From positions 1 to 21,661 of the forward strand of contig JACPHN010000179.1 of NCBI GenBank assembly GCA_016188575.1: a stretch of DNA of 21,661 nucleotides, written 5' to 3'. A program made the position numbers and the translations under genes. This DNA comes from Candidatus Schekmanbacteria bacterium. GTDB lineage: Bacteria; CSSED10-310; JACPHN01. Within the stretch, counting starts at the first letter, position 1, and each line of letters opens with the position of its first letter. This document shows positions 14,244 to 21,661 of the stretch, piece by piece. Under the pieces are notes generated by a model. It saw only the letters and a list, made by a program, of their open reading frames with translations. It ran no database searches and had not been told where the DNA came from.

Positions 14244-16049
14244 GGGAAAAAACAGCGGTACGGTCACGGTCGTGACCAACCACGTCAGGGCCGCCAACGG
14301 CACGCCTAGCCGCAGATAGTCGGCAAAGCGATACTGCCCGGGCACCATGACGAGGATCGTCGATTCGTGTGCCACCGGCGTCGTGAACGCTGCCGAAATG
14401 CAGATGGCCACGCCCAGCAAAAACGCCTTCGGGTTGCCACCCGCGGAAACCGCCAGAGCGTGGGCGAGCGGTGCCAGGATGACTGCGACCGCGGTATTCT
14501 CAATCACCTGCGTTAGCAGCACCGACGCCAGGAGCAGTGCCGCGAACACCGCGTGCAGCCCGAAAGGCGCCAGCGTGGTCGCTACGAGGTCGCCGAGCAG
14601 GTGGGCCGTTCCCGTTTCCTCGAGCGCATAGCCGAACGGTATCAGCGACCCCACCACCACCAGTGCCTGCAGGTCGATCGACGCGTACACCTGTCTCATG
14701 CTCACGCACCGAAAAAGCACTGCGAGGAGCGCCGCCACGGGAATGGCCAGCGCCGGATGCAGCAGACGCAACGACGATGCCAGCGCGATGAAAAGCATCA
14801 GTGCGATGACCACATACGCCTTGGCGCGGCCAAGCGGCGGGAACGGCCGGCTCTCCAACAAGAGCAGGCCACGCTCGACGCCCAGACTATCGAGCTCCGA
14901 AGCGTGGCCGATCAGCAACAGCGAGTCACCCGCGCGCATTCGGTGCGCCGTCGGCCTCCCCGTCAACGGGCGGCCATGCCGGTTGATGGCGAGCACCGAC
15001 AGGCCGCGGTGGCGGACGGGAAATTTCAGCTCATCGAGCGTTTGCGCTTCGTACGGCGACCCCGGCGCCACGACCGCTTCCACCATCCGCAGGTCCACGC
15101 TTCGCAGCGCCCGCTCTCCGACCATGAGCTCCTTGATAATTCGCAGCGCCGAGCGCTCCAGCAGGTCGGTGATCTGCGTCACCCTGCCCTGCACAACCAG
15201 CACGTCGCCGCTCGACAACCGCAACCACGATGACGGCGGCAGGTGCTCCTCGCCGCGGATCACCTGCAACACCTTGACGCCGAAGCGCTCTTCCAGCCCG
15301 AGCTCTCCCAGGTTTCCGCCGATCAGATCCGATTGCGGCGTCGCCAGCACCTCCGTCAGATATTCCGTGACCTCGTAGCGCTCCGACAGCGGTATGGCAC
15401 GCGTCACCCTCCGCGGCAACAGCTTGCGCCCGGCAATGGCGAAAAACGCGACCGCCACCAGCAGCACGCACGCGGCAGTGGGGGTGAAGCTGAAAAAACC
15501 GAGCCCCTGTCCACTCCGCACTCGCAGATAATCGGAGATGACGATGTTGGACCGGGTGCCGATCAGCGTCCACTGCCCCCCGAGCAGTGATGCGTAGGCG
15601 AGCAGGAGCAACAGGCGCGACGGCGCATAGCCGTGATCGCGGCAGACGGCCAGGACCAGCGGCATCCACAACAGCACCGTCGTGGTGTCGTTGATGAACC
15701 CGCTGAAAAGCGAGACCACAACCAAAATCGTAAGCTGCAAGCGCAACTCGGAGCGCGCGCCGGCCCGCAAGATCGAGCCGCCGATGAGCTGCGCCGCACC
15801 CGTATGCACCATCGCCCCCGACAGCGCGAACATGGAGGCGACCATGATCACCGCGGGGCTGCCGAAGCCGGACAGCCCCCGCTCCAGAGACAACACAGCC
15901 TTCAGCTCTCCCGTGGCTGTCGGTTGCCACGGCACGATCAGACCGATCATGACGAGAAACGCTGTGACGTCCGGGCGCATCCACTCCGTGTAGAACGCAA
16001 TGAGCGCTCCGGCGAGAAGCAAACCCAAATAGAGGCTTTCAGGCGTCAT
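14229..16049 (-). CDS. SLC13/DASS-type anion permease with two RCK_C (TrkA-C) domains
   Basis: This 606-residue inner-membrane protein of the divalent anion:Na+ symporter superfamily would transport sulfate, dicarboxylates or another anion; the substrate is not readable. The N-terminal membrane half (about 1-208) includes FINDTTTVLLWMPL (118-131) and GGQWTLIGTRSN (157-168), close to the family GG..TLIGT..N motif. Two cytoplasmic RCK_C-like beta domains follow (about 220-305 and 310-400), then the second membrane half (about 408-602) with the pseudo-symmetric IENTAVAVILAPLA and a TTPVAHESTILVMVPG segment. The RCK_C pair suggests ligand gating. The ATG at 16049 has GAAGGG directly abutting it, so the start is uncertain. 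It begins only 4 bases from a REP-like repeat. Confidence 0.88.
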   Translation of the reverse strand: MTPESLYLGLLLAGALIAFYTEWMRPDVTAFLVMIGLIVPWQPTATGELKAVLSLERGLSGFGSPAVIMVASMFALSGAMVHTGAAQLIGGSILRAGARSELRLQLTILVVVSLFSGFINDTTTVLLWMPLVLAVCRDHGYAPSRLLLLLAYASLLGGQWTLIGTRSNIVISDYLRVRSGQGLGFFSFTPTAACVLLVAVAFFAIAGRKLLPRRVTRAIPLSERYEVTEYLTEVLATPQSDLIGGNLGELGLEERFGVKVLQVIRGEEHLPPSSWLRLSSGDVLVVQGRVTQITDLLERSALRIIKELMVGERALRSVDLRMVEAVVAPGSPYEAQTLDELKFPVRHRGLSVLAINRHGRPLTGRPTAHRMRAGDSLLLIGHASELDSLGVERGLLLLESRPFPPLGRAKAYVVIALMLFIALASSLRLLHPALAIPVAALLAVLFRCVSMRQVYASIDLQALVVVGSLIPFGYALEETGTAHLLGDLVATTLAPFGLHAVFAALLLASVLLTQVIENTAVAVILAPLAHALAVSAGGNPKAFLLGVAICISAAFTTPVAHESTILVMVPGQYRFADYLRLGVPLAALTWLVTTVTVPLFFPLRAG

Positions 16050-16053
16050 CCCT

Positions 16054-16155
16054 TCGTCAGCCGGTCCGAAACCCCGCCCTTCAGGGCGGAATCGCCGCGG
16101 AACCCCGGCCTGAAGGCCGGCATCCGTATTGGTCCCATCGCCAGCCGGCCCGAAA
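16054..16155. repeat. REP-like dispersed repeat, copy 2 (with a partial third head)
   Basis: The head TCGTCAGCCGGTCCGAAA plus CCCCGCCC (16054-16079) matches copy 1 with one mismatch. Its arm CCGCCCT pairs with AGGGCGG (to 16089), and a second hairpin CCGGCCTGAAGGCCGG lies at 16105-16120. A third, degenerate head (TCGCCAGCCGGCCCGAAA, 16138-16155) follows. The element fills most of the gap between the PilT-like gene and the transporter and would lie in the transporter's 5' leader. Confidence 0.7.
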
Positions 16156-16212
16156 GCTCAACCCCCAGGCCGGTCCCTTGTTGTTCGGCGAGCGGCAATG
16201 CGACATCGCTAC

Positions 16213-17289
16213 TTATTCCAGAAGTAGCGCCCGCTCTACCTCAGCGGGACTGGTCGCGTTGAATTTTGCAATCTCGATCGTCGTTTTCCCCTGACGCACG
16301 AGCTCGATGAGATGCTGGTCGAAAGTCTGCATCCCATACAGATCCTTGCCTTCCGCCATGTGCTGCGCGATCTCCCCGTGCCGCGCCCGGTCGCGTATGC
16401 ACTCCTGCAGAATGTGGGTGACCCGCATGATCTCCAAGGCCGGGATTACCCCCGAAGAATCGGACCGCGGCACTAATCGCTGGCAGATAACCGCCTGGAG
16501 CGCATCGGCGAATCGGCTCAACTGTGACTCGGATTCCCGCGGATCGAAGAATCCCATGAACCGCTTGATGGTTGAGGTCGCATCCGGCGTGTGCAGCGCG
16601 GTAATGACCAGGTGGCCGGTTTCCGCCGCCTTTAGACAGGTCATTGCCGTCTGATCATCGCGGACTTCGCCCAGCATCACAATGTCAGGGTCCTGGCGCA
16701 GGGACGAGAGCATGGCGTCCCGATACGAGCCCGTGTCGCTGCCGACCTCGCGCTGGATGATGAGCGACCGCTTGTTCTCGAAGAGAAATTCGATCGGGTC
16801 TTCGATGGTGATGATGTGCGCGGCGCGGTTCAGATTGATGTGGTTGAGCATCGCCGCGATGGTCGTCGATTTTCCCATACCGGTGGCGCCGGTTACGAGC
16901 ACCAATCCGCGCCGGAGCTCGGAGATGCGCTGTAGCACCTCCGGCAGATTCAGCTCATCAAACGGCCGAATCTGAAACGGAATGACCCGCAGCACGCACC
17001 CGATGCTGCCGCGCTGCCGAAAGATCGAGGCCCGGAAGCGGCTGACCCCGGCGATGCTGTAGCTCGCGTCGATCTCCCGGAAGTTGTGCGAGACGTCGAG
17101 CTTCTGCTCGGCCAGGATGGACTGAGCAATGGCCATCGTGGCGGCAGAGTCGAGCGTATTGTACTTGGCCCGGTGGAGCTCACCCTTGACGCGATAGCAC
17201 GGCGGTGAGCCCGCTTCGAAGTGAATATCGGACGCCCCAAGCTCGACCCCGAACTTGAGCAAGGCATTCAACGTCGCTTTGTCGAACAC
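16213..17289 (-). CDS. PilT-family twitching-motility (pilus retraction) ATPase
   Basis: This 358-residue secretion-type hexameric ATPase would power type IV pilus retraction or a related function at the inner membrane. It shows the PilT N-terminal signature ASDIHF, Walker A GATGMGKST (134-142), Asp box ITIEDPIEF (160-168), Walker B DIVMLGEVRD (202-211) and His box TGHLVITALHT (224-234). The C-terminal GMQTFDQHL is also typical. The PilT AIRNLIRE motif is replaced by ILQECIRD, so this may be a PilU-like or divergent paralogue. The GTG start at 17289 is preferred because GGGAGG lies 8 nt upstream; an ATG at 17391 adds 34 unconserved residues. No other pilus gene is in the window. Confidence 0.9.
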   Translation of the reverse strand: MFDKATLNALLKFGVELGASDIHFEAGSPPCYRVKGELHRAKYNTLDSAATMAIAQSILAEQKLDVSHNFREIDASYSIAGVSRFRASIFRQRGSIGCVLRVIPFQIRPFDELNLPEVLQRISELRRGLVLVTGATGMGKSTTIAAMLNHINLNRAAHIITIEDPIEFLFENKRSLIIQREVGSDTGSYRDAMLSSLRQDPDIVMLGEVRDDQTAMTCLKAAETGHLVITALHTPDATSTIKRFMGFFDPRESESQLSRFADALQAVICQRLVPRSDSSGVIPALEIMRVTHILQECIRDRARHGEIAQHMAEGKDLYGMQTFDQHLIELVRQGKTTIEIAKFNATSPAEVERALLLE

Positions 17290-17406
17290 GTTGCCGACCT
17301 CCCTCGGACTGGGAATCCTGGTCACTGGTCGAGTGTCGGGGGGCTCTCCACCGTGCCGGCCCGAGGGCCCACCGGCGGACCCCGCGTCCACGCGCCACGC
17401 CCGAGC

Positions 17407-17435
17407 AGAATAGCACGAGCCCTTCGCGATGGCAC
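17407..17435 (-). promoter_or_regulatory. Candidate sigma-70 promoter for the PilT-like gene
   Basis: On the minus strand GTGCCA (17430-17435) and TATTCT (17407-17412) are 17 bases apart. The transcript would start near 17400. This lies upstream of both the GTG (17289) and the ATG (17391) start, so it does not choose between them. Confidence 0.35.
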
Positions 17436-17497
17436 TATTTCTATCGAGCCTGGATCCGCCGCCAGTTCGATGTCAACGCGACAGCGCTTCCCTCCGT

Positions 17498-17532
17498 CCC
17501 TCCCCCGCTTGCGAGGCGAGGTGGGGTGGGGG
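17498..17532. repeat. Degenerate relative of the 9569-9596 palindrome
   Basis: The sequence around CCCTCCCCCGCTTGCGAGG followed by a GGTGGGGTGGGG tail shares the centre CCCGCTTGCG and the G-rich flank with 9569-9610. Its right arm no longer pairs perfectly. It sits just downstream of the porin-like gene, again at a gene end. Confidence 0.45.
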
Positions 17533-17639
17533 GTCTTCGTGATGCGCTTTCCGCTCAGCTTGCCGGCGAACGGGCGGGGGATTCAGACGAGGTGGGTCGG
17601 CTGCCGGCCGCGAGCACCGCCCAGTCCGAGCGTCAAGGC

Positions 17640-19010
17640 TTAGAACACGAACCCAATGGAGCCCAGCCAGGCATCGTTGCCGCCGTGCGTCAGGACGAGG
17701 CCTTCCCCGCGGTTGATCTCGCGGCTGACCTTCAAGACCCACTCGTGGCTGGGCCGGCAGGTCATGCCGAGCGTCAGGCTCGATTCAGCGCTTGCGACGA
17801 TCACGCCGTCGAGCGGTCCGCGCACGTCAACCCGTCCGTACTGCACGACGAGCGCGATCTCAGCATCGGGAAACGCGGCGCCGAACACTCCGTCCGGCAC
17901 CAGCAGGTGCCCGACCTCCATCGTCGCGCGCAGATTGTAACCTGCATAGATCGCGCTCCCCCCGGCGGCGCGGCCGGCGGTGAGGCGGTTGACCTCGCCC
18001 GTGAGCTTGACCGGTCCGAGCCTGGCGAGGCCATCCGCTGCCCAGCCGATGAGCCGCTCTTGGCCGGCGTCGTCGTACTTCCCCGAATACCCGCTCAGGC
18101 CCAGCTCCAGGGAACCGAGACGAGCGACGGAGACGCGCCCTACGATGGCCTTGTCCCCGTTGTTGTCGACGCCGAAGGGTTGCCGAGCGTCGCGCGTACC
18201 ATAGGCGTCGAGCCGCGCGTCCAGCCCCGCGATGACGCAGGCTTCCCACCGCACCGTGGCAGCACCGCTGGAGTGCTCGCCGTAGATTTCCACACCGTTG
18301 TCCGTCCAGTCGCCGGGAGCGACGACTTGCGACACCAGCGGGCGCGAGATCACGTCCCGCACCGGGGCATAGTGATCGATATTGTAGTTTCCAAACGGCA
18401 CCAGGAGAACGCCGGCGCGCAGGTTGAGGAGCCGTGACAGCGACAGACTCGTATGCGCCTGCTCCACCACCACCTCGCCGCCGCGCTCGGAACCTACTGC
18501 GGCGGCTCTTTCGAGCTCGATCTCGGCGAAGAAACTGAGACCCTCGTGTGGTTCGCCGCTGAGTATCAGCTCCAGAGACTCGGCATCCAGGACCGAGCTC
18601 CTGCCTTCGTAGACGTCACCGCGCAGCGTGCCATAGACGCCGACGTGCGTCGCTTGCTGCTGCAACTCCTGTAGCGAGGCCAGAGTATCGCCCTGCTCGG
18701 CCACAGCGGCCTCCAGCCGTTCCAGGCGCGACTGAACCTCGGCGAGCGCCGCTTCGAGCTTCTCAGCATCGGCCGCGGAAGCCGCGCCGGCAGGGGCCGC
18801 GGAGTCCGTTGCCGCCTGCGCCTCCGCTCGCAACGCTTGTCGGGCGCTTTCCAACCGGGATTGGAGGTCGGCGACCTGAAGTTCGAGCGACTCGACTTCT
18901 GTCGCCGGCGGCTCGGGCGGTTTCGGCGCGGCGCGCGCGTCCGGTGCACACACACAGCATGCGAAGAGCAGGATCGCGCCCGCGCCTGAGCGGTAGCCGT
19001 GCATACTCAT
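17640..19010 (-). CDS. Porin-like outer-membrane beta-barrel protein with N-terminal coiled coil
   Basis: The 456-residue product has a signal peptide (residues 1-28, ending ARA before APKPP). A heptad-rich periplasmic coiled coil follows (about 36-118, with an alanine-rich interruption at 67-81), then a beta-barrel (about 122-456) ending SIGFVF with a terminal Phe. The segment PFGNYNIDHYAPVRD followed by RPLVSQ and DWTDNGVEIYGE resembles porins of the phosphate-selective/OprP-like superfamily. The substrate is unknown. Its ATG overlaps the kinase stop codon (ATGA), and GGAG lies 8 nt upstream inside the kinase gene, so the two are almost certainly translationally coupled. M3 (19004) is an alternative start. 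Confidence 0.82.
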   Translation of the reverse strand: MSMHGYRSGAGAILLFACCVCAPDARAAPKPPEPPATEVESLELQVADLQSRLESARQALRAEAQAATDSAAPAGAASAADAEKLEAALAEVQSRLERLEAAVAEQGDTLASLQELQQQATHVGVYGTLRGDVYEGRSSVLDAESLELILSGEPHEGLSFFAEIELERAAAVGSERGGEVVVEQAHTSLSLSRLLNLRAGVLLVPFGNYNIDHYAPVRDVISRPLVSQVVAPGDWTDNGVEIYGEHSSGAATVRWEACVIAGLDARLDAYGTRDARQPFGVDNNGDKAIVGRVSVARLGSLELGLSGYSGKYDDAGQERLIGWAADGLARLGPVKLTGEVNRLTAGRAAGGSAIYAGYNLRATMEVGHLLVPDGVFGAAFPDAEIALVVQYGRVDVRGPLDGVIVASAESSLTLGMTCRPSHEWVLKVSREINRGEGLVLTHGGNDAWLGSIGFVF

Positions 19011-20872
19011 AGGTCGATCTCCAAGAGCTTCTTGTTGCTCGTGTGCCCGGTCGCGTCGGACAGCGCGAGCGTGCGCGTGCCCAGCGGCGCGTCGTGGTCG
19101 ACGATGAGCGTGATTTCACAGCGGTGAGGGAGCGGACAGTGAAACGAGAGGATGCGCACGTCTTTCGCGTGGCCAGGGCCCCTGAGGATGATGGGCTGCA
19201 AACTTCGGTGAAAGTTCCGTCCGCGCACGACAACCGTCGTTGCTTCGCCGCGACGTACGAATCGCGGTATGAGCTCTTCCAGGACAGGCGCCGGTGCGGA
19301 TGTCTCGCGCGGGGGTGGTTCATCATGCGGTGCTGCGAGGACGTCCGCTGGAACTGCGGAAGCAGAAGCGGTTGGGCGTGCGGGGGGCGAGTTCGGAGAT
19401 GGCGTGGGCTCCGGGGCTCCGGACTGCTTTGGCATGGAGGTCGCGGAGAGTCGCGGCGTGGCTGCGGGTCGCGTGGCGTGCGCTCGTGGTCCTGGTTGCC
19501 TGCGCGAAGGCGGGCCGGTAGCGGCGGCAAGGGGCGTGGGGGCTTCGGGCGGCGTGCCGAGTGTCGTTGCCGTGGGGAGCATCGTGGGTCGCTGCTCGGG
19601 CGCGCGTGCCACCAGCGCCGGTGGCCCCGCGCTTCGTTCGTTCGGAGGCGCGATCTCGCCGGCGCGCAGCCAGGTGAAAAACGCCGCCGCCCCAGCCAGG
19701 GCCGCGCCCGCCAGAACGCCCGCATATCGCCATCCTCTGCCGCGTTTCGTCTCCCCACGCGAAGCCGTTGCGGCACTTGCGACAAGCACCGGCAGCGGCG
19801 CCGGCGCGGCCTCACGTTCGGCCGCCGAGGCGCGCGGAACCGCCGCCTCCAGGTCGGCCGTGAGCGCTCCAGACAGACCCCCGATCGGAGTCGCGCGGCC
19901 CGTTTGCCCGGGCGGCGTGGTGGTCAGGGTCTGGGTCGTAGAGCGCGACCCTTCCTGGTGCCTTTGCAGAAAATCGGCGTCACCCGCAAGGCGCAAGAGC
20001 TCGATCGTGGCCGTAAGGGGCGCAAGGTCACTCGGGCGGGCTTCGGCCGATTTTTCGATGCACGCCATCAGCGCGCTGGAGAAATCGTCCGGTAACCCCG
20101 TACAGCATTCGCCAATGGCGACAGGATTCTCGTGCATTGCCTTGTACAGGCAGCCCTGAATGGTGCTTGCCTGAAAAGGGTTGCGCCCTGTCAACATCTC
20201 GTAGAATACCAGTGCCAGCGCGTAGATATCGGACTTTGGCGAATAGTCCGCATTCAGTAGCACTTCCGGGGCCATGTAGATCGGCGTGCCCAAGATGATC
20301 CCTTCCGCCGTCAACCTGGACTCGAAGGCGCGGGCAATGCCGAAATCCATCAGCTTGCTTTCCCCATCGGGGAGCACCTGGACGTTGCCCGGCTTGATGT
20401 CCCGATGCACCACACCCTGGCGATGTGCATGGCTGACTGCCTTGCACAACCCGGCCATGATCTGCGAGTGCGCCCCCAACCGATGCTCTGTTTTCATCCA
20501 GGCAAGCAGATTTTCCCCCGGCAAATACTCCATTACGAGATAGGGTCGTTCGCCTTCGAAGCCGAATTCGTGCACGACGACGATGTTCGGGTGAGACAAT
20601 GCGCCGATGATTCGCGCCTCGGCCTGGAACCGCTCGCGGCTGGTAGCGACGTCGGAGGTCATGATCTTTACCGCGACGCGCCGGTCGATGTGCGGATCCT
20701 CGGCCAGATAGACGCGACCCATGCCCCCTTCGCCGAGAAGTCGGAGAACCCGATACTTTCCTATCCGCTCAATCATCTCGCAGGTCACTCCCGCACGCGC
20801 GGTATCGTCCTTTTGCTGGCCGGACATGCCGGCGAGACCATCGCTCTTGCCACGGCCACGCCCGCGCGTCAT
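19007..20872 (-). CDS. Transmembrane Ser/Thr protein kinase with periplasmic IPT-like domain
   Basis: The 621-residue product has a cytoplasmic Hanks-type kinase (about 39-295): GEGGMG (47-52), K69 in VAVK, HRDIKPGN (156-163), DFG (176-178) and GTPIYMAPE. All catalytic residues are present. A single membrane segment (about 382-402) follows, then a Pro/Ala/Thr-rich linker (405-525). The C-terminal beta domain (about 527-621) resembles IPT/TIG folds (ELIPRFVRRGEATTVVVRGRNF) and contains Cys579 and Cys585 that could form a periplasmic disulfide. The start is uncertain: ATG 20872 has no ribosome-binding site, while ATG 20776, just before the kinase domain, has GGGAG 11 nt upstream. The stop overlaps the porin-like gene start, so the two genes form an operon. 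Confidence 0.9.
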   Translation of the reverse strand: MTRGRGRGKSDGLAGMSGQQKDDTARAGVTCEMIERIGKYRVLRLLGEGGMGRVYLAEDPHIDRRVAVKIMTSDVATSRERFQAEARIIGALSHPNIVVVHEFGFEGERPYLVMEYLPGENLLAWMKTEHRLGAHSQIMAGLCKAVSHAHRQGVVHRDIKPGNVQVLPDGESKLMDFGIARAFESRLTAEGIILGTPIYMAPEVLLNADYSPKSDIYALALVFYEMLTGRNPFQASTIQGCLYKAMHENPVAIGECCTGLPDDFSSALMACIEKSAEARPSDLAPLTATIELLRLAGDADFLQRHQEGSRSTTQTLTTTPPGQTGRATPIGGLSGALTADLEAAVPRASAAEREAAPAPLPVLVASAATASRGETKRGRGWRYAGVLAGAALAGAAAFFTWLRAGEIAPPNERSAGPPALVARAPEQRPTMLPTATTLGTPPEAPTPLAAATGPPSRRQPGPRAHATRPAATPRLSATSMPKQSGAPEPTPSPNSPPARPTASASAVPADVLAAPHDEPPPRETSAPAPVLEELIPRFVRRGEATTVVVRGRNFHRSLQPIILRGPGHAKDVRILSFHCPLPHRCEITLIVDHDAPLGTRTLALSDATGHTSNKKLLEIDL

Positions 20873-20963
20873 CGCCCCGCACCGTTGGCCCCGGTCCCCA
20901 GCTCGCCGCCATCTTGTCCGCTCCTGCGGCCCGCGCGTCGGGCGATGGCGGGGACATGACGGC

Positions 20964-20993
20964 AGACTAGTCGGCGCACTCCGCCTTTGTCAA
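20964..20993 (-). promoter_or_regulatory. Candidate sigma-70 promoter for the kinase-porin operon
   Basis: On the minus strand a consensus TTGACA (20988-20993) is followed after 18 bases by TAGTCT (20964-20969). Transcription would begin near 20957, upstream of all candidate kinase starts. The -10 box is weak, but the -35 box is perfect. Confidence 0.45.
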
Positions 20994-21005
20994 TTCGGGA
21001 CGGTG

Positions 21006-21280
21006 CCCCAGAATCCACCGCGGATTCGACTGCAAGCTGTGCGGAAAGCGCATCACGAAGCTCCCCACCTCTTCATCCCACGGGCTCAGAACGTCGTCCT
21101 TGTCGGTCCGACCGGCGCCGGCAACACCGGTCTTGCCACCGGCATCCTGCTCAAGGCCCCGGAGTACGGCTCTACCGAGGCTTGTTTATCAAGGCCCAGG
21201 ATCTGTTCGACGAGATGTATATGAGCCTCGCCGATCGCTGTCCACGCAAGATGCTCGCGCGCCTGGCGGCGCTAGAACTG
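21006..21280 (+). pseudogene. Frameshifted istB-like ATPase relic (IS21-family helper)
   Basis: One frame reads RIRLQAVRKAHHEAPHLF, then AQNVVLVGPTGAGNTGLATG and ILLKAPEYG (21006-21170). After a 2-base shift at about 21171-21172 the match continues as YRGLFIKAQDLFDEMYMSLA and ADRCPRKMLARLA to about 21280. Together these resemble the N-terminal half of IstB-like ATP-binding proteins that assist IS21-family transposases. The Walker A lysine is replaced by Asn (GAGNTG), the frame is broken and the Walker B half is missing, so it cannot be functional. No istA-like transposase or terminal repeats are visible. Confidence 0.7.
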
Positions 21281-21661
21281 TCCAACGCTTGCCGTTTGCC
21301 ACCCCCGGCAGTCCGGCGTCGGGGGCGCAAGGAACTCCATCAGCCCTGATCTGACCGATCCCTCGTAATCCGACCCGGCATCCTGGGCTTCGGCCGAATG
21401 TGCTTTACACCTGAGGCCGCCACGCAGGGGCGCGATTTATCGCGCCCGGTCGTCGCGGCCGGTAATCTGGGCGGATCATTCTCGGCCCGATGATCCCCGG
21501 CCCGGCATTGGGGCGCGATGAACCCACGAGTTGCGCAACGAGCGGCAGATTCGCTTGGTGGAGCGACCTGAGGCCGTGGCGGAGGCGCGAAATCCCTGTC
21601 AAAAGGTGTCCCGAGCGGGCAACTCGCCGTGGGAGAACTGCAAGCTCTCGCCTTTGGGGGC
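21281..21661. other. Apparently non-coding right end with short palindromes
   Basis: About 380 bases follow the istB-like relic. I find no credible gene: open frames are short and lack ribosome-binding sites. The region contains the hairpin at 21415-21460 and a smaller inverted repeat, GATCAT (21474-21479) with ATGATC (21490-21495). It looks like decayed or repeat-rich intergenic DNA. Confidence 0.45.
21415..21460. repeat. Nested palindrome
   Basis: GGGCGCGAT (21428-21436) and ATCGCGCCC (21439-21447) form a perfect 9-bp stem with a TT centre. They are enclosed by GGCCGC (21415-21420) and GCGGCC (21455-21460). Compact hairpins of this type are common as dispersed palindromic repeats. A fragment, GGGGCGCGAT, recurs at about 21511-21520. 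Confidence 0.55.

Larger units (their letters stand above)
17290..17639. other. Intergenic region upstream of the PilT-like gene, with a degenerate palindrome
   Basis: About 350 bases lie between the PilT-like GTG start and the stop codon of the porin-like gene on the same strand. It holds the candidate promoter at 17407-17435 and a degenerate copy of the CCCGCTTGCG palindrome at 17498-17532. An open frame extends the PilT product up to 17391 but has no ribosome-binding site. I see no other gene. Confidence 0.5.

Noticed and set aside
18763-19815. 350-codon minus-strand open frame spanning the kinase-porin junction
   Set aside because: Arg/Pro-rich product in a shifted frame over two well-supported genes.
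19043-20159. Long plus-strand open frames (350 and 296 codons) opposite the transmembrane kinase
   Set aside because: Low-complexity Arg/Gly/Ala/Ser-rich products antisense to a kinase with intact catalytic motifs; typical GC-rich shadows.
1-21661. CRISPR arrays, tRNA or rRNA genes
   Set aside because: No regularly spaced direct repeats, tRNA cloverleaf elements or rRNA core sequences were seen on either strand.

Overview
This is a GC-rich window (roughly two-thirds G+C by eye) from a Gram-negative bacterium. It encodes a TonB-dependent receptor and a porin-like outer-membrane protein, a PilT-family ATPase, a sigma-54 activator, an HD-GYP protein and two bacterial Ser/Thr kinases. That mix fits a deltaproteobacterial-type lineage (Myxococcota, Desulfobacterota or relatives), but no marker here fixes the taxon. 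LepA and the CCA-adding enzyme are ordinary housekeeping genes. The rest is mostly signalling and envelope functions.

Layout: positions 1-138 hold the 3' end of an unidentified gene. A spacer follows with two hairpins and a REP-like repeat. On the minus strand, a 65-residue two-helix membrane protein lies 18 nt upstream of a CCA-adding enzyme/poly(A)-polymerase-family gene. Divergent to this pair is a GAF plus HD-GYP protein, which converges on lepA. Divergent to lepA is a cytoplasmic kinase fused to an AAA/STAND-type ATPase and a helical repeat region. It converges on a TonB-dependent receptor across a perfect 13-bp palindrome.

The receptor is divergent from a GAF/sigma-54 activator with back-to-back candidate promoters. 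The activator overlaps a convergent SLC13-type transporter with two RCK_C domains by 15 nt. Upstream of the transporter are a second copy of the REP-like repeat and a PilT-like ATPase with a probable GTG start. Further on, a transmembrane Ser/Thr kinase with a periplasmic IPT-like domain overlaps (ATGA) a coiled-coil porin-like protein. The right end carries a frameshifted istB-like (IS21-family) relic and short palindromes, with no intact gene.

No complete multi-gene pathway is visible. The best candidate for an undescribed unit is the coupled kinase plus outer-membrane protein at 17640-20872. Also notable are a dispersed two-hairpin repeat, an HD-GYP domain with a long helical insertion, and a structured hairpin at 255-310. 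Functional calls rest on motifs read by eye. Promoters, starts and repeat families are inferences from sequence pattern and were not searched against databases.
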